The position numbers and the translations under genes are program-made. Below, piece after piece: positions 36,831 to 48,516 of a stretch of DNA of 64,000 nucleotides; the first letter of the stretch is position 1, and the number at the start of each line of letters is the position of its first letter. Origin of the DNA: Diphasiastrum complanatum (Eukaryota > Streptophyta > Lycopodiopsida > Lycopodiales > Lycopodiaceae); assembly GCA_029204225.1 (NCBI GenBank), contig CM055110.1:15841306-15905305 (forward strand), in the 5' to 3' direction. The notes below the pieces were generated by a model, which was given only the letters and a program-made list of their open reading frames with translations, did not search any database and was not told where the DNA came from.

Positions 36831-37904
36831 TATGAATCCAAACCATTCAATGGGTTCTTGGTTATTGCATAGCTCATATCAGGTGGAGTACTTCTTCTTG
36901 GTTCATGACAGCTTGTGGGCTACATTAAGATAGAGCTGATGTTTGAGTGCTCTCCAGCGAAAGGCATCACAATACTGTGCGTCATGTTGGGCTTACTTGG
37001 TCGTTGAGGCTCTGACAATCAAAAGACGTGAGACTATCCACAAATGTATAACTGGCTTCTGCTGATTTGTAACCCACAACTGATGATAATACCCACACAA
37101 CAGGGAAGAAGCCCTGTTGTAAAGCTACCTTTACAAGCTTTACTTCCGGCACCACTGGCGCCATCATTGTCCCCGGAGCCAGCAACGCCCCTGCTGCTCC
37201 CGGCGCCACCGATGCCACTGTGACCAGAATCCAGCCGGCGCCAAGTTCCTATGGCTGGAAATCTTTGATCGGTTCTAGCGAAGTCCAGAGAGTTCAGATC
37301 GATGTGCAATCACCTCACACGATCTAGGCATGATTAAAGGAAGCCTGGGGATCAATAAATACTAGAGAGAGAAAACGTGCTTTACCAGCCTGGGTAGAGT
37401 ACTTGGTATGAGGGGAGGTGGCGAATCCCACCAATACTATAGGGGAGTGCGGGTTGCGACTCAGGACGAGCGCCAACCAAGTCTCAGCCTCCCTTGCTGG
37501 AATGTTGTCCTGGCACTTGGCATGCCAACGCCCTAGAGACTAGGGTCGGTCACACACTTGAAATGTAACCTTCTCAGATTTATCAATAAAGTGGGATTTT
37601 CCTCAAACTGACTCTGATTACCTTCTGGGTTTCAGTGTTCGGTAAAAGCGCCAGTTGTAAGGCCGCTTCAAACTTTTTAATTTGGCACATAGTTGAGGGT
37701 CGTATCCCGGGACACCAGCGGTATGCTGTCGGGACCATTTGGTCCAGGAACTGGTTGTCTCCATATTTGTCGTGGCTTGTAGTTCTGAGTGTTCCTTGCA
37801 TGAACGTGAATAGGTTAAGCTCCTGGGGAATGGGCTCTAACTTGTCGGCTGAGTTGGATGACTTGCTTGGGTGTAAGTTACCTGTTTATGGATGTCCAGT
37901 CTAG

Positions 37905-38145
37905 TGTGGCGCCAGGTTGGCTTTTAGCGCTCGTGACGAAGCTTTCAGTTGGTTAAGTCTAGTGTAAGTCAGACTGCTTGCTTGGAATGGATGTTACTCG
38001 TTTGTAACGAAGCTTCGAGTTGGTTAAGTTTGATGTATGTCGGGTGGCTTGCTTGGAGAGAAGTCACCCACATCGGGACCCCCGATCTGACATGGCGCCA
38101 GGTTGGATCTCAATGTTGGTTTCGGAACTTCAAGTTGGTTAAGTC
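37905..38145. repeat. Imperfect tandem repeat (~187 bp) with ATCGGG-ACC-CCCGAT palindrome
   Basis: TGGCGCCAGGTTGG occurs at about 37906 and 38093. GAAGCTT-AGTTGGTTAAGT blocks occur near 37938, 38012 and 38122, followed by CTTGCTTGGA. An ATCGGGACCCCCGAT hairpin is at about 38073-38087. Overlapping frames (37949-38317 plus) look fortuitous. Confidence 0.6.
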
Positions 38146-38593
38146 TGGTCGTTGTTGGCGAGTTGGCTGCTTGTATGTCAAGTGGGTTTGGATGGCAAGA
38201 GTTGAAGGTGGGAAGCTAAGTCGTGGTTCCCAACTCCCTTTGGGATGCCTGTGCTACAAGCCCCGAACTACATATCTATTGCAAACATGGACTTGTTTTC
38301 CAATTTTTCGTCCATGAATTCAGTTTCTCTGAACAGAATTGGTTTCTCCTACTTTTTGATCTGGCTAGTGGGCAACATCGAGGGAAACCTACAAGAATAG
38401 ACCGGCCTCTGAAGTCAAGTATGGAGCCCAAAATCTCCATGCGAAGTCCAACTCCAAAAAGGGCTTCAGGAAAAGCTAGTCGATCGGGGCCAAACACTTG
38501 TCAGATTCGATGGATTGCGTCTCGAACATTGGAGGAGAAGTGGTCATAGGTTCGTGACACAATACGGACAGATGGATCCATTGTTGCTCAATT

Positions 38594-39215
38594 CTAATGT
38601 CGTTTGTTTAAAACAAAAGCAACCGGTCTACCATCTTGATATAGGACTGCACCTATAGCATAGTCATTGGCATCCGTCTTAAGCACATACGGCTTGTTAG
38701 GATCCACTATGTGTAAAATAGGTGCTGTAGTTACACAGTATTTGAGGTTCTCAAAACTCTGATTCAACTCTTTAGTCCAAGTAATCGGAGGACTGAACTT
38801 ACTGTGACGGCTAACTCTTTTGGCCTCTCTGAGCAATTCAATTAATGCATAGTTCAAGATAAATCTATGAAAAAATCTTGTAAAGCCCAAAAAGGACTTA
38901 ACCTCCTGGATGGTTTTAGGAATAGGCCATTCACGAACTTGTCGGACTTTATTTGGGTCAATTTCCAACCCATGGTCCGAAATAATGTGACCAAGGTATA
39001 ACAACCTTTTCTGGAAGAACACACATTTGGACTCCTTGGCAAAAAGTTTCTCCTGTCCAAGTAACTTTAAGACAGTTCTGAGATGCTCCTCATGCTCCTC
39101 CAAGGTCTTACTATAGATGAGAATATCATCTAAGTAGACTATTACGAACTTTCCCAGATATGGATGAAGAATATCGTTCAGCATCTGCTAGAAAGTCACT
39201 GGAGCATTTGTCATT
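38594..39215 (-). pseudogene. Ty3/gypsy reverse transcriptase (catalytic half) and start of RNase H
   Basis: Continues the RT at 39211-40044 after a stop-containing stretch that still reads MTNAPVTF-stop-QMLND. It contains FVIVYLDDILIYSKTLEEHE with the YLDD catalytic pair, the connection region (GHIISDHGLEIDPNKV), SFLGFTRFFHRFI, and the RNase H start LKTDANDYAIGAVLYQDGR with its first catalytic Asp. The sequence breaks off at 38594, so most of RNase H and all of integrase are missing. Confidence 0.88.
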
Positions 39216-40044
39216 CGCTAGAGCCAAATGGTGAAACCAGAAACTCATCATGGCCGTACCTAGTTCTAAACCCGGTTTTTTCAACATCTTCAATCTTTGT
39301 GCATATCTGATGATACGCTGATCTCAAATTGATTTTGGTGAAGTACTTTGCACCATGCAATTGATCAACCAGCTCATCCATTCGCAGCAAAGGATAACGA
39401 TTTTTAATCGTTAATTTATTTAACTTTTTAAAGTCCGCACAAAGACAAGTGCCTCCATCTTTTTTATCAACAAGGAGCACAGGTGCCCCCCAGGCAGATT
39501 TACTAGGCCTAACATGGCCCATCTTAAGATAATTCTGCAGTGGCCTATAAACCTCATCCTCTTCAGTAGTACTTATCCTATATGAATATAGTGATATAGG
39601 AGAACTACCAGGAATCAGTTTAATACCATGGTCAACACCCCTAGAGGGGGGAAGACCCTCAGGAAGCTGCTCAGGAAACACATCGTTAAATTCTTGCCTA
39701 AGTTTCCTAAAAATTTTGCCTTCTAGTGAGTTTTCTTGCTTTAGCTGGTTATTAGACATTAGTTCCATTTGGAAATTGTAAAATTGCAAACTGCGTTCTT
39801 CATGGTAAGTACAATCTTTTAACCAACATAAATAAGAACTGCAATCAACAACATCCTTACTTTTAACTGTTTCCAAAGCAGAAAGCATATACGGAGTAGA
39901 AATATCAACATTTCCATTTAATTCTATGAGTGAGCCGTTATGCAAGAACGACAAACTGTGTGTTACATAGTTTTTCCTCATAGACTCGTTCCTCTCATAG
40001 AACCGCTCCTTTCCAAGTATTACATCCACCCTATCTGAATTCAT
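39211..40044 (-). pseudogene. Ty3/gypsy reverse transcriptase (N-terminal half)
   Basis: The 277-codon frame has [19 protein letters not shown], then [47 protein letters not shown] and [10 protein letters not shown]. These are RT fingers motifs, including the catalytic Asp position, here replaced by Asn (I-N-L instead of I-D-L). That substitution alone would inactivate the enzyme. Confidence 0.88.
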
Positions 40045-40142
40045 AATGTGAAAGTCTAATTTATCCTTATAGGCTCGAATCTCTATTGGTAGACATGGGA
40101 CTATCTAGTCCCATACTTGGCTTTCCGCACCAGTTGCCAGCT

Positions 40143-40439
40143 TCACTGTGTATCGGTGGTCACTTTGCCTTGTTCCACGTTTAGCTTCGACAACAAATTA
40201 GCGTTAATAAAATTATGTGTGGAACCATCGTCAAATAAAACTGTTACAACTTGGCCACCCACAACCCCCTTCATCCAAATGAGGTCATGAGGGCCAAAAT
40301 CAACCGTGTTAAAACAACAATGTTCACACACAAAATTACCAACAAAGGAAAGATCTACACTAGATATGTTATGAGTTACCTGGCATCTTAAAAGATGCCC
40401 CTTTAGCCTTCCTTTTCTTTGGACATTCCTTCGCGACAT
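40143..40439 (-). pseudogene. Ty3/gypsy retropepsin (protease)
   Basis: The frame reads IWMKGVVGGQVVTVLFDDGS, then THNFINANLL, with the aspartic protease active site in the D-D/S-G-S/T context. It ends about 100 bp before the RT frame; stops separate them. The protease would cleave the Gag-Pol polyprotein. Confidence 0.8.
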
Positions 40440-40634
40440 GATCTGGTTCCATGCAATTGAAGCATAGATTGTCGCTTCTGGCTTTCATAAAGGTTTCCTG
40501 GTCCAAGGTAGATCTTTTCTTCGGCTTACCTGAACCCGAAGACCCATCCTTTGCCTTGTCTTTTGATTTCTTTGGAAAGAAAGGCTTATTACCTTTTACA
40601 TTACAAACACATATTCAGACTCACATAACAAACG

Positions 40635-41171
40635 TCAATCAGTAAATCTCCCAGAAGTATCACAATTGTTACAATGCAAGCGTGAAGGGCAATCCTTAAC
40701 ATGGTGGTCAATGCCACAATTTTCACAAGCTGGTAGAAAACGAAGTTTGTTTGGGCAGCGAATACTAGGATGTTTACCTACACAGATAATGCATCTGTGT
40801 ATTACGAAAAATTGTTGCGTCGTAAACATAGCTTGGTTTGGATCGTAGATCGGGGCATTAGGTTCATACGGATAATATACCACCGCTTCAGAGGAGTATC
40901 CTGGTGGAGTACTGGCGTCCACAAAATAAGTTGCTAGATCTATGAAATTTGGATAAAAAAAATGCACAGTCAGTTGTGAAACGGATTGATTAACGACAAA
41001 CTGCTGGCGTGGTTGGAACTGATTGGGTGCAATTGGTCGTGGTTGATAAACTCCTAGTGGTGGCATGGGTTGTTGTGGAGTGAAGGGGCGGTAATGCTGA
41101 TACATAGGTCTGGGTGCTAATGGGAGACAAGTTTTCAGTTGGGGACACTCATTAGCAGTGTGATTCTGCAA
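40635..41171 (-). pseudogene. Ty3/gypsy Gag C-terminus with zinc knuckles
   Basis: After a Pro/Gln-rich linker (RPMYQHYRPFTPQQPMPP) the frame shows Cys/His clusters CIICVGKHPSIRC and CENCGIDHHVKDC plus CNNC, corresponding to Gag nucleocapsid knuckles that bind RNA. It is part of the same element as the protease and RT to its left. Confidence 0.75.
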
Positions 41172-41309
41172 TCAGATAGGACACCAGCCATGTTCTCTTG
41201 CTGGAAAAGATTAATCAGCAATATTTTTTATAGCGTTTTGAAAATCAGCAGTAAGTTTGTCCATGTGAGTTTGTTGAGCTTGCTGCCAAGTTTCCATTTG
41301 ATGTAGAAG

Positions 41310-41945
41310 TTATGAAGATTGGGCTATATTCTCAATCTTCTGGTTGTAAAGACATTCAAGGAGTTTGGATTTCTTGTCGTGGTAATCAAAGTTTCCATCG
41401 AACCCTTCGTCTTCTTTGCAAATGGCATCAATCATTACATCCTTAAGTTTATCATAAAGATCAACTGGTTTCAGTTCTTGGCAGATACTTTTAGGGAGTT
41501 CAACCATGAACAATTTGATGGCCATTCGTTCGGTGATAGTCTCATCAACACATTCTACCTTGAGACATTTAAAATGTTCAATGTAGCTTTTTACAGACTC
41601 GTCACGACATATCTTAATATGTGTGATCTGGATGAATGGGCTTTGAGTCAGTTTAGAAGGTCTGAAACGCTTGATAACACCGTCTTTGAGGGTATTCCAA
41701 GAAACAAGATCAAGAGCTTATAGGTTGAGATACCACTCTTTGGCGGTTCCATAGAGCACCATAGGAAATAGTCTAAGCTTTTCAATTTCAGAGGTGTCTC
41801 CATAGAAGCGACATGCATTATCAAAGTCTTGAAGAAATCTAACTGGGTCAAATTCTCCATCATACTTTGGTGTAGCAATGCATGGGATTCTACGTTCTAG
41901 GCATGGAGGTGCAGGATTAGAAGATTCAGCACAATCTCTTGACAT
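41310..41945 (-). pseudogene. Ty3/gypsy Gag N-terminus (capsid), frameshifted
   Basis: An ATG at 41945 opens MSRDCAESSNPAPPCLERR. The frame continues YDGEFDPVRFLQDFDNACRF and FPMVLYGTAKEWYLNL, the typical start of the retrotransposon gag domain (FL..F...C......E..K....F...L.G.A..W...L). Further parts follow in other frames (41525-41310, MAIKLFMVELPKSICQ). This fixes the 5' side of the 38.6-42 kb element on the right; no LTR was recognised there. Confidence 0.8.
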
Positions 41946-43270
41946 GATGCAGAATCAAAAACCGAATAACAGTAGAAATGACACAAAAGGTCAAAAAGAT
42001 GGTTTACTTGCAAGATAGTGAATTTGGACAAGAATTTATACTTTTTTGGAATAACAGAATTTACAGACAAGCGTAGAACTCGCAAACAGGTTGTTGAATC
42101 AGAATACAGTACTCGCGAATTCTAACAGAGAATTTTCACTGACAAAATATGAATTTTTTTATTTTTTTGGATTTTTTTGTAAAGGACAGAATTTGCAGAG
42201 AATGTATAGAAATCGTTCAGACTGTGGGCGATTTTGGGGTATGGTCGACAAATTTTGATATTATGATTTTTTTTTTTTAATTTTTTATTTCTTTAATTTT
42301 TAATTTCTTTAATTTCTTTTTTTTAGAATTCACCAGAAATCACAAAAATCAAAATCATAGTCCATGTATGGTTACATAGACCACACTTAATGGTGTGTGA
42401 AGATGTAGAGCCTACATGTAAGTGAAAGACAATTTAATCACAATCCATTTATGGTTGCATAGACTACACACAAATTGTGTGTGAAGATGTGAAGTGTACA
42501 TGTAGGTGATAGTATAGTTCAGAAAAAAAAGAATGTGATGTTTTATTTTGTTTTCCTGTGTTTTGTAGATATTAGGTATGTGATGTTTTCTCTCTCTCTC
42601 TCTCTCTCTCTCACGTAGTTAATCGCTGCCTAACACTGCCCACATTCTAATTTGCTAGCGCTGCTTTGAGTGAGCCTCACGCTCTCATCTACCGCATGCC
42701 TATCATTTTTCGGCAAGCAACCATCCAGGCCCTGCAACCAGTAGCAGAAACAAGAAAGCTAGCACCTCTAGCGCCCAATCAGCAGGCGACCGTGCCTCCA
42801 GCGCATGTACATAGCGCTCCCTCCAGAGAACAATAACAGCAGTAGTGCGAGCAGTGACAACCAACAGTGGAGAGTAGCCAGCACCCTGCGTCGGGCCTCC
42901 AACACGTCCACCAAACCGTCATTTTGGAGGCAAAGAAATTTTGAAAGTGCATTGGAAAGCAGCCTTGGAATTTGACGTGTCGCCTTTTTTTTTTTTTTTT
43001 TATCTTTCACATGACGTGTATAATGCAACGTACCTTCCAAATAGAATAAGTATGAACCTTTCAATTAATTATACATATATTCCTGCTATATTTTATAATA
43101 GAGTTTTGAAATTTTTAAACTAGCATGACATTGATCTTTTAAAGTTACCTTCCTCAATTTTTAAGTTTGCCTTTCAAATGACATGCTTTTGAGATTTTTG
43201 CCTTTCTTTGAAAGGCAAACTAGCCTTTCAAGTTCATTGCAAGTATGTTCTTCAAGTTGTTTGCATATAA
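41946..43270. other. Leader-like AT-rich sequence and intergenic DNA
   Basis: Contains a (TC)n tract (about 42590-42612) and a diverged duplication of CCATNTATGGTTGCATAGAC (near 42361 and 42444, each followed by TGTGTGAAGATGT). No gene. A primer-binding site for the gypsy element could not be found. Confidence 0.4.
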
Positions 43271-43392
43271 AACAAGTGCATTGTGGCAAGCCACAAGGCC
43301 CTGCCTTTGCAATAAGTGGTAAATTGCACTTTGTTCAAGGTTTTTTAATTACATATGTAATATATGGGTGACTGATCCCACCAATAAGCGTA
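43271..43392 (-). repeat. Helentron 3' terminal block, copy 1
   Basis: Matches 57797-57920, from AACAAGTGCATTGTGGCAAG to ATAAGCGTA, with scattered changes. It holds the hairpin TTGTGGCTTGCCACAA (minus) and, just internal to it, GGCCCTGCCTTTGCA on plus, which is the inverse of the 5' terminus. Confidence 0.8.
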
Positions 43393-44925
43393 TGTAGATC
43401 CTGATAGATCTTTTGAATTTTTTATATTTGTCCAGACATGATCCAATTGTGTGCCATATATAGTTGTTACTTGTTTGAAAGTTAGTTGTATATTATGTTG
43501 AAACATAATGGACGCAGATTTTTGGAAATTGGTATTTATGCTTAATGTATCAATATTCATGTCGCCAATTATAACAATTGGCATGGTTTTCGGAATGTTG
43601 GTAAGTAGTGTGTTTAATTGTTCAGTAAATGTGGAAATGCTAGGATTTGGTTGTCTGTATATTGCAATTATGTGTATACTGTAGGTTTTATAAGTGAATG
43701 TGGCATGAATGATTTCAGCAATGTATTACATAATTCAATGTGTTCAAGGTGTTGAGTTTTACGATACAATAGTGTTGATCTATAAGAGCATAATTGTGAA
43801 TGGTTTCAAAGTTTGTTGCAAAAAGTTGTTCATGATGAGGGGTTTGTGTTTCTTGTAAACACAATATGTCTGATGCCCTTAGATTATGGTCATTTAGAAT
43901 ATTGTATTTGTATTTAGATAATGATCTAGTGTTCAGTGATTGAATAATAAGATGTGTTTTTGTGTATGTATACATATTCGGAATATGGGAGGTCCATTTT
44001 GCGGTGATTCTGAGACATGTCATTTCTTGTTGGAAAGATATATCGATTTTAAAGTGTTCAGAAATTAATGGCGATGTGATGTATAAATTCTTTGGTTTTT
44101 TAATGCGTGTTAGAGCTGTGTACATCAAACCATGTTTTGAAACTTTTTTGGGATTAAATGCTAGTTCGGTTATTGTTAGACCTTGTGCTCGGTGTATTGT
44201 TCTTGCTATTGCTATTCTGATTGGAGATTGTTTTCTTGTAATTTTATTAAATACGGATTGGCCAATTTGAAATTCTTTCGTAAGTCGATGTATTGGAGTC
44301 CATATTCTGTTTATGTTAGTGGTTTTGTACATATGTTTATGATTTTCTCGAGTTTTTTTTACCTATTTCATACTTGTCAAATTGTATCCATACAATATCT
44401 TCTGTAGAGGTCATTGTACATGTTCTAGTCTGAAAAATGCCATCTGCTCCATTAACAAGTCCATCTTCAACATCTATGTTTGTTGCACAAAGTTCTACTA
44501 ACATGCCTTGTTTCACGTAAATTGTTTTTTGTCAATGACGATGTCGTTGGTGATGTTTCTAGTATTGTTGCTGTAGTGCTGCAACCAGAATTACGAATGT
44601 CAATTGCTTCTAAACAAAATGTTGTACCTGTCATTGTATTATAGATTTGGTTGTTGTATTGTTGTATGTCTTTGTTCGTGTAAAACAAGTATGGTAGATT
44701 GGGTATGGACGGTGGTGTTTTATGACAATGTTCGTTTAACCAATCAATATTTGTAGGTGTGTGTGTTGTTTCTCTAATTTTGTTTAAAACATTTATGAAT
44801 TCTATGTTTTGTTGTCGCATTACTTGTTGAAGTTCATAACATGTGAACATAGTATGCCGGTATGAATCACTAAATATGCCTATACATTTCTTGTTGAAGT
44901 TGTGTATGTTTTTTGTCTAAGACTT
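43345..44925 (-). pseudogene. PIF1-like helicase C-terminus fused to AP-type endonuclease (Helentron Hel-EN)
   Basis: Reading from 44925: KKCIGIFSDSYRHTMF and ELQQVMRQQNIEFINVLN (just after helicase motif III), MLVELCATNIDVEDGLVNGADG (split here over two sites of a frameshift), then IAIARTIHRAQGLTI and MYTALTRIKK (motif VI). Without a gap follows an endonuclease: HLIIQSLNTRSLSKYKYN, DILCLQETQ (catalytic Glu), IIAIYRQPNPS, VIIGDMNID, TQLDHVW and YWWDQSPIY. The last matches the usual S-D-H motif with His replaced by Gln. Frameshifts lie near 44467-44332 and 43720. The fused endonuclease marks Helentrons; ordinary plant Helitrons lack it. Walker A and B are absent here. Confidence 0.85.
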
Positions 44926-44964
44926 TTGTATTGGTACAGATAAAATCGATACCCGAAATCAAAT

Positions 44965-46452
44965 ACAGGTTTCGATTCCAGCTACGAGTTCCATAATTTC
45001 ACGAACTATTTCTTTGACATCGACAAGTGGCGATGTCGGTGCTAGTAGTCTACATATTTGCAATGAAAACCAGTTACAATTTTCCGACAGGGAATTGGTA
45101 AACAAGAAACTGAAGCTTGTCCGAACATCTGTTTCACCTTCACATCCTCGGTCGCTTGCATTGGTTGACAGAATAGTACAAATCTACATAGAAGATGTGC
45201 ATGTAGGTATAGAAAGCTTGTACATTGAAGGTAAAGTGTTAGCAAAATATGGGAATTATGGTGCTAAATCAAAGTATGGAAATACTTGAAACTTGATATA
45301 ACTGATGCACACGGTGATGCTACCATCACTATATCAGTTCAAGAAATTTATTACAAATCCTTGTTGCATGCAATTAATATGCACGACCATATTCGAATAC
45401 AGGGTTTTGATATCCGAACCAAAACAATACCTTACGATTGCGGGACTTCGGATTTAGTTTTGGTATACGGATCAAAAACTTCGATTACAAAAATTGAACT
45501 TTTTGAAGTACATGTCAAATTTCTCCCAGAACTATCGATATCAGAATTTCGAACTCATTGTGAAAATATAATTGCTGAAAATCCTATTGTGCATGGATCT
45601 GTGCTTCTGGCCACTGTTGCAGTTACAATATTTGGAATTGGACCGACTGGATACAATAGAAAAATTTTGCTTGTTGCATATGGATTTGAGCAAGAAGATC
45701 AGGGTCAGGTCAGCAACTTCAGCTACGTTTCTTGCACATACACATAGTATAGATTTAGATATTCAATATCTAATACATGTAACGTATACAAAATGCATGC
45801 AGGTCGTGTTTTGGGAGAATTCAACTGACCTGTTTCAAGATCTTGTTGGTGTATTCCATACTGAGAGCTGACTAATTTACTCTATAAAAAATTTGGGCGT
45901 ATGGAAAAATTCAAAGCCCCTACAGTTTTCAGTATCTGAGAAAACAATATTTGCTGAAGTGCCACAAGGCCATTGTTACGATAAACTCTTGCGGGCCTTT
46001 TATGAGCAAACAAAACATGTCGACATTAACAAAGAGGTATGCAAAAAAAAAGTAGGGAGCGCTCATAAATTATGAACTGATGCATGATTTGAAAAAAGTC
46101 CAAAATCATGATACTAATTCGTATTTTCATATGAGAGTTGTTTGGAAAACTTTGAATATCTGGAGTGAAGGGTCCTTTTATTGAGCGGGTTTGTGACCAG
46201 TGCACTAGCAATCGCTTCTCGATGCGTAATACAAAACCTTTTTGCTTTCAATGTAAACAACCAACAAACTTCACACGTATGCCACGTTTATTGTGTTCTA
46301 TTCTTGATGCTGGCGTTTTGCATAGAGTTACTTTGAAAGGCAAGATTCTTGGGCGTGTTCTTGATTTCAAGCATCCTTTTCTTCAATTGCTTGATCATGA
46401 TAGAGACAACCTCAAAGAACATAACCCAATATTGTGTATTGTTATGTCGTAA
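44965..46452 (+). pseudogene. RPA70-like single-strand DNA-binding protein of the Helentron
   Basis: Three frames form one protein. 45014-45289 (SLALVDRIVQIYIEDVHVGI) and 45286-45747 (ITDAHGDATITISVQE, MHDHIRIQGFDIRTKTI) give an OB-fold with the typical h-h-G-h and D-x-T segments. 46165-46452 has CDQCTSNRF...FCFQCKQPTNF, the zinc ribbon of the RPA70 C-terminal DNA-binding domain, followed by the OB-fold end VLHRVTLKGKILGRVLD. RPA genes are common passengers of plant Helitrons and would bind the displaced strand. A frameshift near 45286 and broken middle frames (45747-46165) make it inactive. Confidence 0.75.
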
Positions 46453-47900
46453 TACTATTGCACGTTGAAATATTCAATATGTTACTGCTTTCAACGACAT
46501 GTACGTGTAAAATGTTGAACCTTTTCAATCCCCTTGTTTTCCTAAATTGCTATATTGAATTGCTATTGAAGGTCAATGTTTCAAAAAGGTGATATAAATT
46601 TAGTTCAAATTCAAGTTCCAAAGCCAATCTAATTTGAGATTGAAATGTTTTTAAAAACAAAGTTTCTGAAACTCTGTATATGTAGACATCAACAGTTGGT
46701 GGAGGAGAAGAGAGTTTTGAGGGAAAAGGAGGAGAGAATCGGAGAAGCGATGGGAGAAGTGGAATGAAGGGGAGAGAAAGTGGCAAGAGTGATATGGTAA
46801 GAGGGACCATGTTGCCATGGACTTCCAAAAGGAAAATGAAATTTGGAGTTGTGGGTCCAAAAGAAGAGAAAAGATGAGGTGTGAATATATGAGTGCTAGG
46901 AAACGAGAAGTAACAGACGTTGGAGTGGTAGTACTAGCTACCATGTGTGCTACCTCCTAAGTCAGAGTCTCTTGAAGTAGGGACTCTTTAAGACCCTATT
47001 AGAAGAACTTGGAGAAGCCACATCGGGTGCATCCTCATCGCTACGACCTTTGCAACAGCCCACATTGAGGTGGCTCCTATGATTGTCCCCTTTCCAAAAA
47101 TGTCAAGAGTGATGGGAGGGGGGACCTCTCTCGTGGGGATGGCTATGAACCTCACAAAATGGTCTAGACTGAATCTCCTAATTAATATGAGAATTTAAAT
47201 CTCGAACCTCTTCTAGATTGTTGATATGGATGGTGACTCATTTAAAATTTGCAACATATGTAACACAATTTCCTATTGAATGGGTAACGGAAAAGGTTTC
47301 CTCTAAGAAGATTCTCTCTAAAAGTTGAATAAATCAATGCTTAAACAAAAACAATGTGTTTTTGCGTAAAAATACATTTACAATGACCCAATTTTCGTAT
47401 ACTGTGAAGATTTGGATGCATATAAAAAATACCAAAACTTTTTAAGATGAAGTTCTAGGCCTATATATATGGGTTCTCAATGCAACAATGTCCACAACAA
47501 TGCAACTAATGTCCATAATAAGCTAAATCCTTAGTTCGTTAATGATAATATTTAGTGACTACTCTAAGATTCGTCAAAAAGGCTTCCTTTCACATATTTT
47601 AGAAATTGCATGGTTTGTAACATAGAGATTTCACAAACAGAGAGTCACTAGAGCTAACTTTTCAAGCTCTAATTGACGTTTAGCTTGTACAGCTACGTCC
47701 CTCCCTCAAAAGCTGGCTCCTTTTATGTTCATGTTACATGTTTTACTCGTATGGGTTTTGGTTCTTCACTCTTAAATACCATACTAAATTCTTTGTTGTG
47801 ACCTTTCCAGATTTCTTGGTATTCTGTTTTCGATTCTTTGGGAAAAGCGATTGAGTCATTGGTCTAAACCTTCTTCTTCTGTTCTTGAATTTCTAAATAA
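46453..47900. other. Helentron interior, nothing recognised
   Basis: Open frames at 46550-46944 (minus) show Leu/Pro/Ser-rich sequence without a domain. There is no repeat of note. Confidence 0.35.
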
Positions 47901-47979
47901 ACTCATAGCCAGGCACATGAAAAAAAATCCTCGAATTTGAAAGCAAAACTCTGGAAGCTCATAAAAATGATACTCGTAC

Positions 47980-48129
47980 CTATCACTGCACAAATTCCTT
48001 ACGACAACCAGAATGATGTCATGTACTGTTCTTTATATACTGTTTCATACCCATGTTTTTCAAGAATAGTAGCCTCTGGGAACCTATTTGTGGGACCAGT
48101 CAGATCTTGCAAAGTTCGTATTCTGGATG
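47980..48129 (-). pseudogene. Captured host exon, copy 1 (unidentified protein)
   Basis: On minus, an acceptor-like CTCTCACAG precedes a ~150-nt block translating to RTLQDLTGPTNRFPEATIL and KHGYETVYKEQ, then after one missing base IHDIILVVVRNLC. It ends at a donor-like GTACGAG. The sequence is 349-350 bp from a paralogous copy, and conservation is concentrated between the splice-like sites and in coding frame, as expected of an exon. I do not recognise the family. Confidence 0.55.
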
Positions 48130-48329
48130 CTGTGAGAGGTGAGGGATGCTGGAGGTGGATACATCTTCAGATTATAGACCAAATACCTCATAGTTTATTT
48201 CAATTGAAAAGATTCACACAAATTTGAAATTCCGTCAGAATTTGTGGATAAAGTTGTAGCCAAGCACATGAAAAAAATCTTGAAATTCTAAAACAAAATT
48301 CTGGAAGCCCAAAAAAATGATACTCGTAC

Positions 48330-48478
48330 CTGTCAGCAGATTCCTTACAGCAACCAGCATGCTATCATGTATCTGTTGTTTATATACTATTTCATACCCA
48401 TGTTCTTCAAAGACAGTAGCCTCTGCAAACCTATCTATGGGACCAGTACAGTCTTGCAAAGTTCGTGTTCTGGATGCT
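48330..48478 (-). pseudogene. Captured host exon, copy 2 (unidentified protein)
   Basis: A 149-nt block bounded by CACCTCTCAG (acceptor) and GTACGAG (donor). It reads RTLQDCTGPIDRFAEATVFE, then EHGYEIVYKQQIHDSMLVAV and RNLLT without a stop. Flanking intron-like sequence (ACATGAAAAAAATC..., minus-strand pyrimidine tract) is also duplicated in copy 1, so a segment of roughly 270 bp was tandemly duplicated. It lies between the RPA-like and Rep genes and is probably a gene fragment captured at DNA level. Confidence 0.6.
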
Positions 48479-48516
48479 CTGAGAGGTGAGGGATGCTGAA
48501 GGTGGATACATCTTCA

